From Pyropia haitanensis (taxonomy: Eukaryota > Rhodophyta > Bangiophyceae > Bangiales > Bangiaceae): a DNA stretch of 64,000 bases. The translations under genes were made by a program, and so were the position numbers. Within the stretch, counting starts at the first letter, position 1. The number at the start of each line of letters is the position of its first letter. The stretch lies in NCBI GenBank assembly GCA_008729055.1, contig SDUX01000004.1, forward strand, positions 3,536,172-3,600,171, written 5' to 3'. The notes beneath the pieces are model-generated. The model had not been told where the DNA came from, did not search any database, and was given only the letters and a program-made list of their open reading frames with translations. Below, piece after piece: positions 1-11,096 of the stretch.

Positions 1-97
1 CCAGGTGCGCCATGCCGTTGCTAAACAGCCGAACCGCGGTGACGCGCATGGGGGACCCGCCGGGGGGAGAGGGGGGGGGACTCGCCGCCGGCTCCAT
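1..97 (-). CDS. DUF4139 (MuiA-like) protein, copy A, 5' end only
   Basis: This is the beginning of a gene that reads leftwards out of the window. From the ATG at 97-95 it reads M-E-P-A-A-S, a Pro/Ser stretch, G-G-S-P and then MRVTAVRLFSNGMAHL, which is identical at protein level to the start of the DUF4139 gene at 2414-5286. Here the upstream ATG and the ATG at 49-47 are in the same frame without a break, so this copy supports the longer N-terminus for both genes. Only 32 codons are visible. The family (DUF4139/DUF4140, 'mucoidy inhibitor A' type) has no settled biochemical role. Whether this copy is a complete gene cannot be seen from here. Confidence 0.7.
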   Translation of the reverse strand, partial: MEPAASPPPSPPGGSPMRVTAVRLFSNGMAHL

Positions 98-500
98 GCC
101 GGGGGAGGCACGACCTCGGCGGCGATCCAGGGGGGGGGCGCGGCGAAGCGGCCCGGAGGGGAAGCGCGGTGCACCGCGGGCGGCGCAGGCGAGGGAAGGG
201 GGGGGAGCGCGGGGGGGGGGGTACGAGCGGTGACAGAGGGTGCAAGGAGTGGAGCGTCGTGGCACAGCAGCTGGCGGGGTCCCAAACGAGCGGCTGCCGA
301 CGCCACGGGCCACGGCGCGTGCACAGGTAGGGGGCGGCCACCGCGGCAGCGGCTGGCGCGCTCGGGAGGGAGCAACCCGCGCCACGGTGGTGTAGCACGG
401 GCCGCCAGGCCAGCGCAGGGGCGCCACCGCCAGCCAGCAATGCCGCGTCACGAGCGGTGCGCCACGAGCCCCCGGCGAAATGACCACGCCGGATCCCGCG
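1..500 (-). repeat. Inverted duplication, left arm (matches 2040-2509)
   Basis: Read on the minus strand, this stretch aligns with 2040-2509 on the plus strand. The match covers the first codons of the DUF4139 gene and roughly 450 bases upstream, including shared blocks such as GACGCGGCATTGCTGGCTG against GACGCGACATTGCTGGCTG. The arms have diverged by substitutions and by homopolymer length, so this is not a recent perfect palindrome. The outer limit near 500 is approximate. Confidence 0.75.
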
Positions 501-693
501 GATCCACCCGACCAAACCTCCATTCCGACGTCGATGCCCGGTACGGTACACAAACACACCGCGGTCGCGACTGGCAGCCCTGCACGCCCGTCTGTACTCG
601 GCACCGGCCAGCAGCCAACGGCAAACGGGGATGGCCGCCCATCGACAGCGCGCCCCCGCCTGCCGCTGCAGGCGCGACCCCACGGGGGCAACC

Positions 694-1620
694 TCACCTG
701 GCAAAGTGTAGCGGCACGCCCGTCACGTACCGGAGGGCGCTCCCCACCCACCCCCCCGTTGTCGGCGGCGGCTGCGGGGGCGCTGCGAGCAACCCCCCCC
801 CCCACCCCTTCCCGAGCGTGCCGGCCTCGCCGGCGGCCTCACCAGCGGCGGCGGCGGCGGCGGCGGCCTCCACCTCCCGCCGGAGGATGCCCATCTCCAC
901 CTCCATCCCCTGGGCGTGCCACCGGCGCACCCACCCCCCCGCCCACAGCAGCAGCGGATACGCGGCGGGCCACTCGTACCGCTCATAGTGCACGATGCGC
1001 GTGCCCGGCCGGCCGTCGCGGCGGGCGCGCAGCACAAAGCCGCCCGTGATGCGCAGCAGCACCGCGACGGCGCCCGTGTAGGTCGGCGACAGCGGAGCGA
1101 GGGCCGAGTGGAAGCCCCCGTCACGGGTGGGCGTCATGGTAAAGGTCGCGCGCCAGGGCAGGCCCGTCCAAAACCCAAACAGCGTGTACTGGATGCGCCC
1201 CGACGGGCGCGCCGGTGGCGGCGTCGCCGCGTCATGGGCAGCGTCGCCGCCTTGTGGCCGCGACGAAGCGGGCGGCCGTGGCGCTGCTGCTGCCGCCGCG
1301 GCGGCGGCGCGCGCGCCCCCCCCCGCCCGCCCGCCGCGGCCGCCGTCGGCGGCGGCGGGCGTGACGAGCAGCGACGCGACGACCTTTTGCTCGTACGTGG
1401 GCAGGTTGGCGACGGTGCGGAGGTAGGCGGACACGACCGCCACCGGCGCGTCCACGTTGACCCGCTGGACGCCAAAGACCACCGCCCGCGCGCGGGGGTA
1501 GGCGGCCCAGTGGGCGGCGGGGAGGAGGACCAGGCCGAGCAGCGCGGCCGCGGCCAGGGCGGTGGGGGTGGCGGCTAGGATGGCCACGAGGAGGGGGGGG
1601 AGGGGGAGCGCGGCGGCCAT
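694..1620 (-). CDS. SRPBCC/START-like domain protein
   Basis: A 308-residue protein, read from the ATG at 1620-1618, where a hydrophobic N-terminus begins (residues about 1-40, Leu/Ala-rich, possibly a membrane anchor or targeting region). The core has the look of an SRPBCC (polyketide cyclase-like) fold: VNVDAPVAVVSAYLRTVANL followed by PTYEQKV. An Ala/Gly/Pro insert is followed by strand-like segments (YTLFGFWTGLPWRATFTM, GTRIVHYERYEW) and a final amphipathic region. Such domains bind hydrophobic ligands, but the ligand cannot be inferred here. Upstream in-frame ATGs exist but lie in Pro-rich sequence. The gene sits between the two inverted DUF4139 copies and is divergent from copy B. Family assignment rests on pattern only. 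Confidence 0.6.
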   Translation of the reverse strand: MAAALPLPPLLVAILAATPTALAAAALLGLVLLPAAHWAAYPRARAVVFGVQRVNVDAPVAVVSAYLRTVANLPTYEQKVVASLLVTPAAADGGRGGRAGGGARAAAAAAAAAPRPPASSRPQGGDAAHDAATPPPARPSGRIQYTLFGFWTGLPWRATFTMTPTRDGGFHSALAPLSPTYTGAVAVLLRITGGFVLRARRDGRPGTRIVHYERYEWPAAYPLLLWAGGWVRRWHAQGMEVEMGILRREVEAAAAAAAAGEAAGEAGTLGKGWGGGLLAAPPQPPPTTGGWVGSALRYVTGVPLHFAR

Positions 1621-1779
1621 GGCCGTGCGCCGGGCTGGGGCCCGCGGGGAGGGCGCGGCGCGCGGGCGGAAGGGGGGGGGGAGGCACAGGTGAACGTTGG
1701 CCGCGGGTGGAGGCGAGGGAGGTCGACAGGACAATGTCGTGCGTGACCGCGTGCGCTCGCGCGGGGCATCGAGCCCCAT

Positions 1780-2010
1780 GGATTGTACCGCGATGAGATA
1801 TTCGACGCGTTCCCCTGAGGATGTTGGAGGACAAACGTCTCCAAGTACTGAGAAAGAATCGAGAGATCAAGAGCACTTGACAGCCCACAGAGTTGGATTT
1901 CGCACTGGGATGCCATCGCATAAAGTCGAGAAATCGACTACACTGAATTTACTTTCCTGCTGTGATACTGATATTTGACAGAGGTTCTGGGAGTGCTACT
2001 TGATGCGACC
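1780..2010. promoter_or_regulatory. AT-richer intergenic segment between divergent genes
   Basis: Between the SRPBCC-like gene (minus) and DUF4139 copy B (plus) base composition drops sharply to near-balanced sequence, in contrast to the surrounding G/C. Similar dips lie upstream of the RAD51C and sterol oxidase genes. It is a plausible shared promoter region. I see no defined element. Confidence 0.35.
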
Positions 2011-2039
2011 ACGTTTGTGGAGGATCCCGGGCAACGGAT

Positions 2040-2509
2040 CACTGCGCTGCCTGGTCATCCGTTTGCAGCTTACACCTCAGCGCCCGTGACGCGACATTGC
2101 TGGCTGCGTCGCGCCTTTGCTCTTGCCTCTCGCGGCCCGCGCTACAACCAGCCCGCCTCCGCCGCGTGGCTCCCCTCCGCGGCGGATCGCGTCGCCCGCG
2201 CCGCCGCAGCGGCCGCGCCTGGATGACCGCGTCGCCGCCGCCGTCAACGTCGGCTCGCCTTGGACCACCAGCTGCTGCGCCACACCGCCCGCCGGCTGCA
2301 CCCCCCACCGCCGCCCTCGGCTCCGCCGCCCGCCGCCGCCCTCCTCCCGCGCCGCCCGCCGCGGCGCCGCGCCCCCCGTCCTTGATTGCCGCCGCGGTCG
2401 TGACGCCGCCACGATGGAGGCGTCGGCGACCCCCCCCCCCCCCCCGCCCCCGGCGGTGCGCCGATGCGCGTCACCGCGGTGCGGCTGTTTAGCAACGGCA
2501 TGGCGCACC
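2040..2509 (+). repeat. Inverted duplication, right arm (matches 1-500)
   Basis: Partner of the left arm. It holds the upstream region and the first codons of DUF4139 copy B. The spacer between the arms, about 500-2040, contains the SRPBCC-like gene and is not duplicated in this window. Confidence 0.75.
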
Positions 2510-2843
2510 TGGAGGCCGAGGCCACCGTCCACGGAGACGCGACGCTGTCCATCCCCGTCCGCACCGCCGCGATGAGCGACGTCCTCAAGTCCCTGTCCGT
2601 GACAGACACGTCTGGGGGTGGCGGCCGCATCGCGTCGGTCGGCTACGAGTCCCCCGCGGGGGGGGTGGACGCCGCCGCGACCGCGCTGCGCCTGTCGCCG
2701 ACCGCGTCGCTGCTGTCGCTGCTCCGCGAGACGCAGGGCGCGGCGGTGGTGCTGACGACGGCGGGCGTCGGCGACGGCACCGTCGCGGGGACGCTGCTGG
2801 GCACGCAGGCCGTCTCGCCGCCGCGGCCGCCGCGGCCGCCGCG

Positions 2844-2885
<42 letters not shown>

Positions 2886-4644
2886 GCCGCCGCCACCGCC
2901 GGGGTCGCCGCCGCCGCCGACGCCGCCGCCGCCGCCGCCCGCGGCGCCCCAGGCGGGCCCCGACGGGAGCGCGCTCGGCCCGTACGGGATGGTTGAGCCG
3001 CTCGACACGGACGGCGTGGGCGCGTCCAAGACGGGTGGCGCCCCGCAGCACGTCGCGGCGCTGCTCCTCACCGCCGACGGCACGGTGGTGGCGGTGCCGC
3101 TGGCGTTTGTTACGGGCTTGCGCTTTGCCGACCCGACGCTGACCGCCACGGTGCGCGACGTCCTGGGCGGCCGCGCCGCGGGCGTGACCGCCGACCGCAC
3201 GCTCCTCACCGTCCGCTGCGTCGGCGCCGGCGAGCGCCGCATCGTCGCCCGCTGGTGTGTCGAGGCGCCCGTGTGGAAGACGACGTACCGGCTGTTTACG
3301 GGGGGGACGACGTGCACCCGGCGGCCGCTGGTGGGGCGGAGGGCGACGCGTCCACGGGCGCGCCAGCTGCGGGCGCCGCCCCCCCCGCCCGCGGCGATGA
3401 CGCCACGGGCGGCACACCCGCGGGCGACCGCGGCGACGGCGTGGCCGGCGGGGAGGCGGGTTCCCCCCCCCCCCCCCGCCCCCCCCACTGGTCATCCAAG
3501 GCTGGGCCATCATCGACAATGGGTTTGAGGTGGACCTCACCGACGTGCGCCTGTCGCTGCTGTCAGGGATGGGCGTGTCGTTCCGAACGTCCCTCTTTGA
3601 GCGCCGCTTCAAGGCCCGCGTCACCGAGCCGACGGGCGATGACGCGCCCGCGACGGGGCGGGTGTCCAACGCCAACGCGCTGTTTGGCGCGCGCGCCGAG
3701 GCGCCGCCGCCGGCCGCCCGCCGCGCGCACGCTGCCACGGCGCTGCGGTCGCGGCGGGCGGGTGGCGGCGCCGCGCCGGCGGCGGCGGCGGTCGCGTTTG
3801 GCGCCGCCGCGCCTGGCGAGGCGGCAACAGGGGGCGTGGCCGGGGAGTACGCGCTGGCCAGTGTCGACGATGGCGAGGGGGCTGGCGGTGGTGGCGGTGG
3901 CGGTGGCGGCGGCGGCGGCGGCGGCGGTGACGGTGACGGCGGCGACGGCGGCGGCGGCGGCGTGCCGCCGGTGCCCCCCCCCCCACCCCCTGCGTTTGGC
4001 GGCTCTGCCGACGGCGTGGCGGCGACGGCGGGGGTGGCGGCGGCGAGCCGCGCCGCCGGCGAGCACTTTGCCTACACCCTCGACGCGCCGGTGAGCGTGC
4101 CGCGGCGGCGGTCGGCGGTGGTGCCCATCCTCGGCGCGCCCGTGTCGGGCGGCCGGGTGGCCGTGTACCGGGCGGCCATCCGGCGGGCCAACCCGCTGTC
4201 GGCCATCCTGTTTACCAACACGACGGGCGGGACGCTCGAGGGCGGCCCCGTGACGGTGCTGCACGACGGGGTGCTCGCGGGGGAGGCGGTGCTCCGCTCG
4301 TGCCGACCGGGGGACGTGCAGCTGCTGCCGTACGCGGTCGACCTGGACGTGGACGCGGAGGCGGCGGCCGTGTCGCCGCCGCCGCCGACGCCGCTGCCGG
4401 GCCGGCCGGCGGGGCGGCTCGGCGTGGCCGGCGTTGCCGACGCGGACGAGGTGCACGAGCTGACGCTCGCACACGGGGTGCTGACCGCCCGGGCGTACCG
4501 GCTGCAGCGGGTGGCGTACACGTTTACGAGCCGCCGCCGCCGGCCGGTGGTGCTGTACGTGGACCACGAAAAGCCGGGCGGCGGCTTTGGCTTCCACGCC
4601 GCGGACGTGCGGGCGGGCCGCCCTGGCGCGCCACCCACCGTGGC

Positions 4645-4691
<47 letters not shown>

Positions 4692-5286
4692 TGGCGGGCT
4701 CCCCCCCGGCGGCAACGCCGACCAATGCCGCCAGCGGTGATGGGGGCGCCGGCGGCGCTGCCACCGCCGCTGCGCCTACGCCGGTGGCGCCGGCCGAGGA
4801 GGACGCGTCGACGCTCCGCTTCCGGCTGACGCTCCCGCCCGCCGCCGCCGGCGTCCGCTCCGTCACCACCCTCACCGTCACGTCCCGGGCGGAGCGGCGG
4901 TCGCGGGTGCAGCTGGCGGACCTGCCCGACGACGCCGTCGCGGCGTGCGTGGAAGGGCGGCTGCTGTCGGCGGCGGCGGCCGCGACGGTGCGGTCGCTCG
5001 CGGCGGGCCGCGGGCGGCTCGCCGACGCGCAGCGCGGGGTGGCGGCGCTCGACGCGGACGCGGCGGAGGAGGCGGCGATGCAGGGGCGGCTGCGGTCGAA
5101 TCTGGGCGCGCTGGGGGGGGGGCGCCGTCCACCGCCGAGGCCGCCCTGCGCGCCCGCTACGTCGCCGCGCTGTCGGCGAGCGAGGACGCGGTGGGGCGGC
5201 TGCGGGAGGAGCGGCGGCGGCGGCTGGCGGCGGTGGAGACGGCGCGGCGGGCGCTGGCCGACGCGGTGGCGGCAGCGCGGTTTTGA
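2414..5286 (+). CDS. DUF4139 (MuiA-like) protein, copy B, with four frame breaks
   Basis: About 957 residues. The N-terminal DUF4139-family signature is clear: MRVTAVRLFSNGMAHL, GDATLSIPV, then MSDVLKSLSV. A Pro-rich spacer follows at 2815-2945. The central domain has PVWKTTYRLF before the break and VIQGWAIIDNGFEVDLTDVR, LSLLSGMGVSF after it, matching the family pattern of a conserved Trp-Lys-Ser/Thr-Tyr and 'GWAI-DN'. The C-terminus is a basic/acidic helix probably forming a coiled coil (LREERRRRLAAVETARRALA, end 5286). The frame changes at the C run 2425-2446, the G run near 3300, the C run 3463-3486 and the G run near 5115; every change fits one missing base. ATG 2414 is preferred over 2464 because copy A reads through from it. 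No signal peptide is evident. Function is unknown in eukaryotes. Confidence 0.75.
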
Positions 5287-5609
5287 ACGTGCGGGCGGGG
5301 GTAGGGGGTGGGGGAGAGAGCGACTGCTTGTGCTTGTACATACCACAGGCTGCCCACACTCACTGTCCCTGGTTTTCGTTGTTGTTTTTTGTTGCACGGC
5401 AACCGTGGGTCTTGTTCGGAGCGTCTGGGCAAAGGGAACGCGCTCTGTGTCGCGTGTGGGGCGACCAGCGCCATGGTCATGGTCCATCATTGTGTTTAGC
5501 GTGCACTTGCCGCCCAGGCGGGTGCGGTACCGCTGGTCGCCCACGGCAAGCCTGGGTGGCCCGCCGGCGCTCCCACCACCACCTCCGCCCCCCCCCCCCC
5601 CCCGCGTCC
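5287..5609. other. Intergenic, convergent gene ends
   Basis: Between the 3' ends of the DUF4139 gene and the ion-channel gene. It holds moderately GC-rich sequence with a short T-rich stretch (5365-5395). No gene or clear polyadenylation signal is seen. Confidence 0.5.
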
Positions 5610-6926
5610 TCACATGTCCACACTAAACTGTTGGCCCGACGCCCGCTGGACGGCCTTGACAAAGCCGCTGCCAATGACCGCCGTCGGCACCGCAAACACC
5701 GCGACCGCGACGATGGCGATGAAGCCCGCGACGACCTGGCCCTTGGCGGTGAACTCGGCCAGCGGGTACTCGCCGGTGAGCATGAGGAGCGTCGGGAAGA
5801 GCGACGCGGGGATGGACTGGAAAAAGTTGCCGAGCGCGGGGTTGTCCACTTCCGTCAGGTACAGGAGCGTCGCAAAGGTGACCCAAAACATAAACGCGTA
5901 AAAGGACTGCGGTTGGGGGGGAGGGGGGGGGGGCGGGGGTGGAAACGGGCGCCACGGTCAAGGCCATGGCGAGGACGCAGGCGGAGAACCAGCACCGGAC
6001 GCTCGACGCAAACGCCCAAGCCACAGTGACACCCACGTTAGCAGCAGAAACAGACACTATGCTTGTGTCGCCCCCCGCAGCAGACTCGTGGTTCCTTCCC
6101 CGTCGCAGGCGTCACCCAGAGCCCCAAAGTGACACTGCAGCTCCCGAGCACCCCATCGACCCGTCGCCCCAAGCATGAGCGCCATTGGCAGCCCCCCCCC
6201 CCCCCCCACCATGCCGCCTCCTCCTCCTGCGCCAGCCGCCGCCGCCCGCCCCCCACCTCCCCCCCCCCCCCCCCCCCCTCTTCCCCCAGCCGCCGCCCAA
6301 AAAAAACATACCGTCGCAATCAGCAGCGTCGAGTTCTCCCGCAGCACCTCAGCGAGCAGCCCAAACGCGCTGATATACTTCTCCGCCTTGAGCAGCCGGA
6401 ACAGCCGAAACACCCGGAGGGCGGTCGTAAAGTCGGGCGACTCGGGCACGCCCGGCGCGACCGCCACCCACCACGGCAGGATACTCGCCAGGTCGACGAG
6501 CAAAAAAAACCGCGACGCGTACACGAGGCGCCCCTTGAGCGGCCCCGCCGCCGCGATGGGCGGCTCCTCCACGCACGCCCACACCCGCGCGGCGTACTCG
6601 GCGGTAAAGACGAGCACCGACGCGGCCTCGAGCGCCTCAAACGCCGCCCCGTACGTGTCGCCCCACCGCTCGCAGGCGCTGCCAAAGCACTTGCCCGACG
6701 TGGGCACCGTCGACGCCATCAGCGCGGCAACGTTGACAAAGATGAGCGCCAGCAGCGCGTACTCGACGGCCGAGTCCATCTCCCCCTCCACCGCGTAGTA
6801 GGTCCACCGGCGCAGGCGGCCGAGGGTGGTGGTGGGGGGGGGGGGGGGGGGGCGCCGCCCCCCCGTCCCCGCCGCCCGCCCCAGGGGGGGGGGGGTCGGC
6901 GTCAGCAGCGACGACCGCTCGTCCAT
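5610..6926 (-). CDS. Voltage-gated-type cation channel, six transmembrane segments
   Basis: Two exons, 6926-6312 and 5906-5610, joined in phase 0, give 303 residues. All six segments are visible: S1 (VEYALLALIFVNVAALMAS), S2 (ASVLVFTAEYAARVWACV), S3 (FFLLVDLASILPWWVAV), S4 with regularly spaced Arg/Lys (ALRVFRLFRLLKAEKYISAF), S5 completed across the splice (STLLIAT plus SFYAFMFWVTFATLLYL), pore helix (SIPASLFPTLLMLTGEYP) and S6 (VAGFIAIVAVAVFAVPTAV). The pore reads LTGEYPL where potassium channels have T-V-G-Y-G-D, so potassium selectivity should not be assumed. It is short, with almost no cytoplasmic tails, and presumably tetrameric. The start is chosen at MDERSSLL because the Pro run upstream is not conserved-looking. 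No homopolymer break inside the exons. Confidence 0.85.
5907..6311 (-). other. Intron, ion channel gene (405 bp)
   Basis: Donor ACG|GTATGT at 6311, acceptor CCGCAG|TCC at 5907. Splicing restores S5 in frame; reading through gives a Gly-rich nonsense stretch. Confidence 0.85.
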
Positions 6927-7163
6927 GGCACAAGGGGAGAGCGCGGTGCCCGGGGAGGACGGAAGGGGGGTGGGGAGGGGGGGGGGGTGGGGGGGGGGGG
7001 GGGGGGCGGGGGACCGCGGTGACCGCCGCGCGCCGCCCAGCAGAGGGGGGGCGCCGAAACCGATGGAATGCAATGGGGGGGGGGGGGGGGGGAGCGTCGA
7101 GCGGGACACGCCCGCTGCGTCGCCACGCGCGCCGGCGGCAGCGGCGCGGCCGGCGGTGACGCG

Positions 7164-7214
<51 letters not shown>

Positions 7215-7217
<3 letters not shown>

Positions 7218-7388
7218 GGCGGGCGGGCGAGGCGTGCACGCTGCCGCCGAGGCAAGCGGGCGGGCGGGCGGGCGGGCGGGCAGCGGCGGCGGGCGGGCGA
7301 GGCGTGCACGCTGCCGCCGACGCAAGCGGGCGGGCGGGCGGGCGGGCGGGCGGGCGGGCGGGCGGGCGGGCGGGCGGGCGGGCGGGCG
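7215..7388 (+). repeat. Two 70-bp tandem units and a (GGGC)n tract
   Basis: A block around GGCGAGGCGTGCACGCTGCC occurs at 7226-7245 and again exactly 70 bases on at 7296-7315, with near-identical flanks. Each unit ends in GGGC repeats: a short tract at 7256-7281 and about 15 units at 7327-7388. Confidence 0.9.
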
Positions 7389-8022
7389 GACGACACCGCG
7401 GGCGGCCGCCGCGGCGGCAATCCCGGCTGGCGATGCGGCGGCCGCGCGCCGCGACGGGCGGGCGGCGGCGGTCGCGGCGGCCGCCCTTGCGCGACACCGC
7501 GGCGGGGGGCGCACCGGCGGGGCACCCCCCCCCCCCCCCCCACCCCAGGCACGGCACCCGCACCGATCGATTGAGCCGCGGCGGCCGCCCCTTTCTCTGT
7601 TTTTTTCTGGTGTGGCCGGGGGGGGGGGGGGGGGGGGGGGAGGGGGGGTGCCGCGCCCGACCCGCGCGGCGTCGCCACGACGCGACCGGCCCGCCGCCGC
7701 CCGTGGGGCGGCGGGAGGCGCCCGCCGCCGCGCACGCGGCGGCAACGCCCGACCGCCGCCGCCGGCGACCGGCAGATGGCGCGTGCGACGCCCGCCCGCC
7801 GGCCGCCGCTGCCGCCGCGGCCGCCGCCGCCGGCACCCCCCAACGGTGCCCGCCGGCGTGGCGCGGCCGCCGCCGGCAGCCGCTGGTGGCGGCGGCAACG
7901 TCTGCCGCCGGCGCCCCCCCCCCCCACCGCCACGGGAACCGCCGCTGGTGGGTCACGGGTCGGGCCGACCGCGGGGAGGAGCACCCGCGGGGTGGCGGGG
8001 GGGGGGGGGGGGGGGGGGGGAA

Positions 8023-8067
<45 letters not shown>

Positions 8068-10203
8068 GCCCCACCGCGGCGCGCTGGCCGCGGCGCCGGC
8101 GGCGCGGCGGCGGTGCGCCGCGACGGGCGGGGAGGTGCCCCCGTTGCGCCCCCAGCACGAGCACTCCCTGTATTTTTTTTGGGGGGGGGGGGGGGGATGG
8201 TCGCACGCAGCCGCCGCCGTTGTGGGCGGCGGCGCCCGCGGCGGGGGGGGTGCTGGGATGGCGCACCGCGTCGGCCGGCGGCCGATGGGGGGGGTGCCGC
8301 CCGGCGACCGCCTTTCTGGCCGCCGCCGCCGCCTACCTCGGCGGGCGCGTCCCCCCAGACGCTCGCCGCCGCCGCCGCCGCGGCCGTCCCCAGCGTCCTT
8401 GTCCGCCTGGCCGCGCGCACCCGTCGGCCGCCGCACGGGAAAACGACGGGCGCCGACGGTGGCCGTCGGTCGCGACGGTGCGGTGGATGGGCTACCCGCT
8501 GGCAGGGGAGGCCAGCACGGGATGGGGGGGGGGGGGGGGCGACGGCGCCGGCCACGACGGCGCCCACCTCCACGCCCGGGGCGGCAGCGACGACCGCTGT
8601 CGACGGTGCCGCCTGCGCTGGGTGGCGACAGCAGCGCGCGGCGGGTGCGGCGGCGGCGGCGGCAGCCGGCGGCCGGCGGTGCGGTCGAGAGCACCGGGCG
8701 GGACGCCCCCCCCCGCCGCCGCCGCTGCCGGCCGACGCGGACGCCGCCCCTGCCGCTGGCCACCTCCACAGCCGCCGCCATGTGCGGCCGCCCCTCTTGT
8801 GGAGGGCGCCGCCGACCGCAACCGCGCGCAAGCCGCTCGACGGTGGTACGGTCATGGGCGGCGGCGGCGTCGCGACGGCGCGGGCCTGGCGGCAGCCGCC
8901 GCCGCTGCCGCCGCCGCGGCGTGCTGGGGACCCGCCGGGCGCCCCCCCCCCCCCCCCCCCCCCCCACGCGCACCCCCCCACCCCCCCAGCGCGGGCGCGA
9001 CTCCCCCCCCCCCCGCCCATGGCAACCGACGCGGGCGGTGCGCACGACGACGACCGGGACGGCGTGGTCGGCCCGCGACGGCCGCAACGACCGTCGGCGG
9101 CGGCGGCGGCGCGCGGGGCTGGGCGGGTCCCCCCCGCCGGGACCGCCACGCGCCGCGGCGGCCGCCGTTGGCGTCGTCGGCCACCCCCCCCACCATCCCC
9201 CCCCCCCCCCCCAATGGCGGCCGCCCCTCCCCGCCGGGGCACACCCCCCCCCCCGCGCCGCGCCACGGGCGGCCACCCCCCCCCCCCCCCCCCCCCCGCC
9301 GAGTGCGGCTCCCCCACGACGGCGGCCACCCCCACCCGCATCCACCCCCACCCGCCGTGGCGGGCCAGTCTCGGGCGTGCCGCGGCGGGGGGGGGGGAGG
9401 GGCTGGGCGGGGGGGACGGCCGCGACGGGGCCCGCCGCGGCTCCCCCCCCCCCTCTGCGCCGCTGTCGGCAGCGTGGCGCCCCCACGTGCGCCCGCACCC
9501 CCCACCCGCGGCGGCGGCGGTCGGCTGCGGCCGCCACGCCGCCGCTTCCGCAGAGGACGGCGAGGGGGGGGCCGGAGCGGCGACGCGCACCGCCCCCCAC
9601 CCCTCCCCTCTCGCACCCGGCCGCCCGCGGGGCGACGGGCCAAGGACGCGGCCGTCACGTGGTGGGAAGGGGGGGGTGGTACCGCCGCTCGCGCCGTGGA
9701 GCCGGGGGGGGGTGGGGGGGGGGCGAGCCACGGCCGGTAGCACCGCCCGCCTGTACGGGGGTGCGCCCGCGGGCGGCGGCGGCCGGCTGGCGCTGGCACG
9801 CCGCGCACGGCCGCCGGCGCCGGGCGGGCGGCGGCCTCCCCCCCTCCCCCCCCCCCCCCCCGCCCTCCACTGCGCGCGAGCGGCGGTGGCACCCCCCCCC
9901 CCCCCCCCCCCGCGGCGCTCCCGCGGACGCCCCCACCCCCACGGCGCGGTAAGACACCCACGACGGGCGGGCGTCTGCGCGTGTCGGCGCGCCCCCCCGC
10001 GGCGGGCGGCGGCGGCGGCTGCCGCCGCGCCGCGGCGGCTCGGCCCGCGGCGGCGGCGCCCACACGCCGCGCGGCGGCCGCGGCGGGCGCGGCGGCAGCG
10101 GCCGGCGGCGGGCGGCGGCCGCCGTCGGCGGCGGCGCGGCCACAGCCAGTCGCGGGGGGGGGGGGGGGCTCCCCCGCCGCCGCGGCGGTGCCCGCCGCGG
10201 TCG

Positions 10204-10238
<35 letters not shown>

Positions 10239-10303
10239 TGCCGCCGGCGGTGCGTCTGGCGGCACCGGTCCGCGCGGCGGGCGGGGGCGGGCGGCGAGTG
10301 TCG

Positions 10304-10340
10304 CCGCCGGCCGGCCGGCCGGCCGGCCGGCCGGCCGGCG
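10304..10340. repeat. (GGCC)n tract
   Basis: About nine GGCC units, self-complementary, so able to form a hairpin and prone to length change. Confidence 0.9.
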
Positions 10341-10434
10341 GGCGCGCCCGCCGGCCGCGCCGCGGCGGCCGCGCGCCGCCGCTCGCGCGACCGCCCAGCC
10401 GCCCCCCACCGCGGCGGTGCCGCCGCCGCCGCCA

Positions 10435-10465
<31 letters not shown>

Positions 10466-11062
10466 CGTGCACGCTGTCGCCGCCGCGGCGGCCGCGGCGC
10501 GGCGGCGGGCGGTGTCGCCGCGGCCGCCCGCCCGCCGCGGCGCGCACAAGCCAATTCCGTCGCGCCGCGCCGCGCGGCGCGGCGTGGCGTGGCGGCGGCG
10601 CGGCGGCGGCCGCGACGCGCCGCCCTCCCAGACCCGCCGCCGCGCGGCGCGGCGGCGGCGGCGGCATGCCCCTCCACCCCCCCCCCCCCGAGGGCGCCCA
10701 CCCCCGCCATTGGCCAGTTGCCTTTTTTTTTTTTTTTTTTTTCGGCTCCTCCCTCCCCCTCCCCCCCCCTTCCACGCACCGCCACGCCAACGGCGGAGCG
10801 CCCCCACCCCACCCCCCCCGCCCCCCACCCCTCGATAGCGCTTGCCCTTGGCGGCGTGGGGCGTTTCCCCCACCCCGCGCGCACCCCCGCGGTCCACGCC
10901 GCGCCGGCCGGCGGGGGCCCGACCGCCACAGCCCCGACGCGGTGCGTCGTCGGTGGCTGTCGCCGGCGCTCCTCTTTCGACGCCACCACCGGCGAGGAGT
11001 GGGGGGGGGGGGGGGTGGCCGCCACTGGCGGTGACGGCGGCGGTGGCGGCGGCGGTGGCGGT

Positions 11063-11096
11063 GGTGGGGGTGGGGGTGGGGGTGGGGTGGGGGTGG
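11063..11096 (+). repeat. TGGGGG repeat, G-quadruplex prone
   Basis: Five to six G blocks of four or five separated by single T. A second similar tract begins at about 11651. These meet the usual pattern for an intramolecular G-quadruplex. Confidence 0.8.

Noticed and set aside
7256..7388. Telomere-like or centromeric repeat
   Set aside because: GGGC units are not a known telomere repeat and the tract is only about 130 bases, with genes on both sides.
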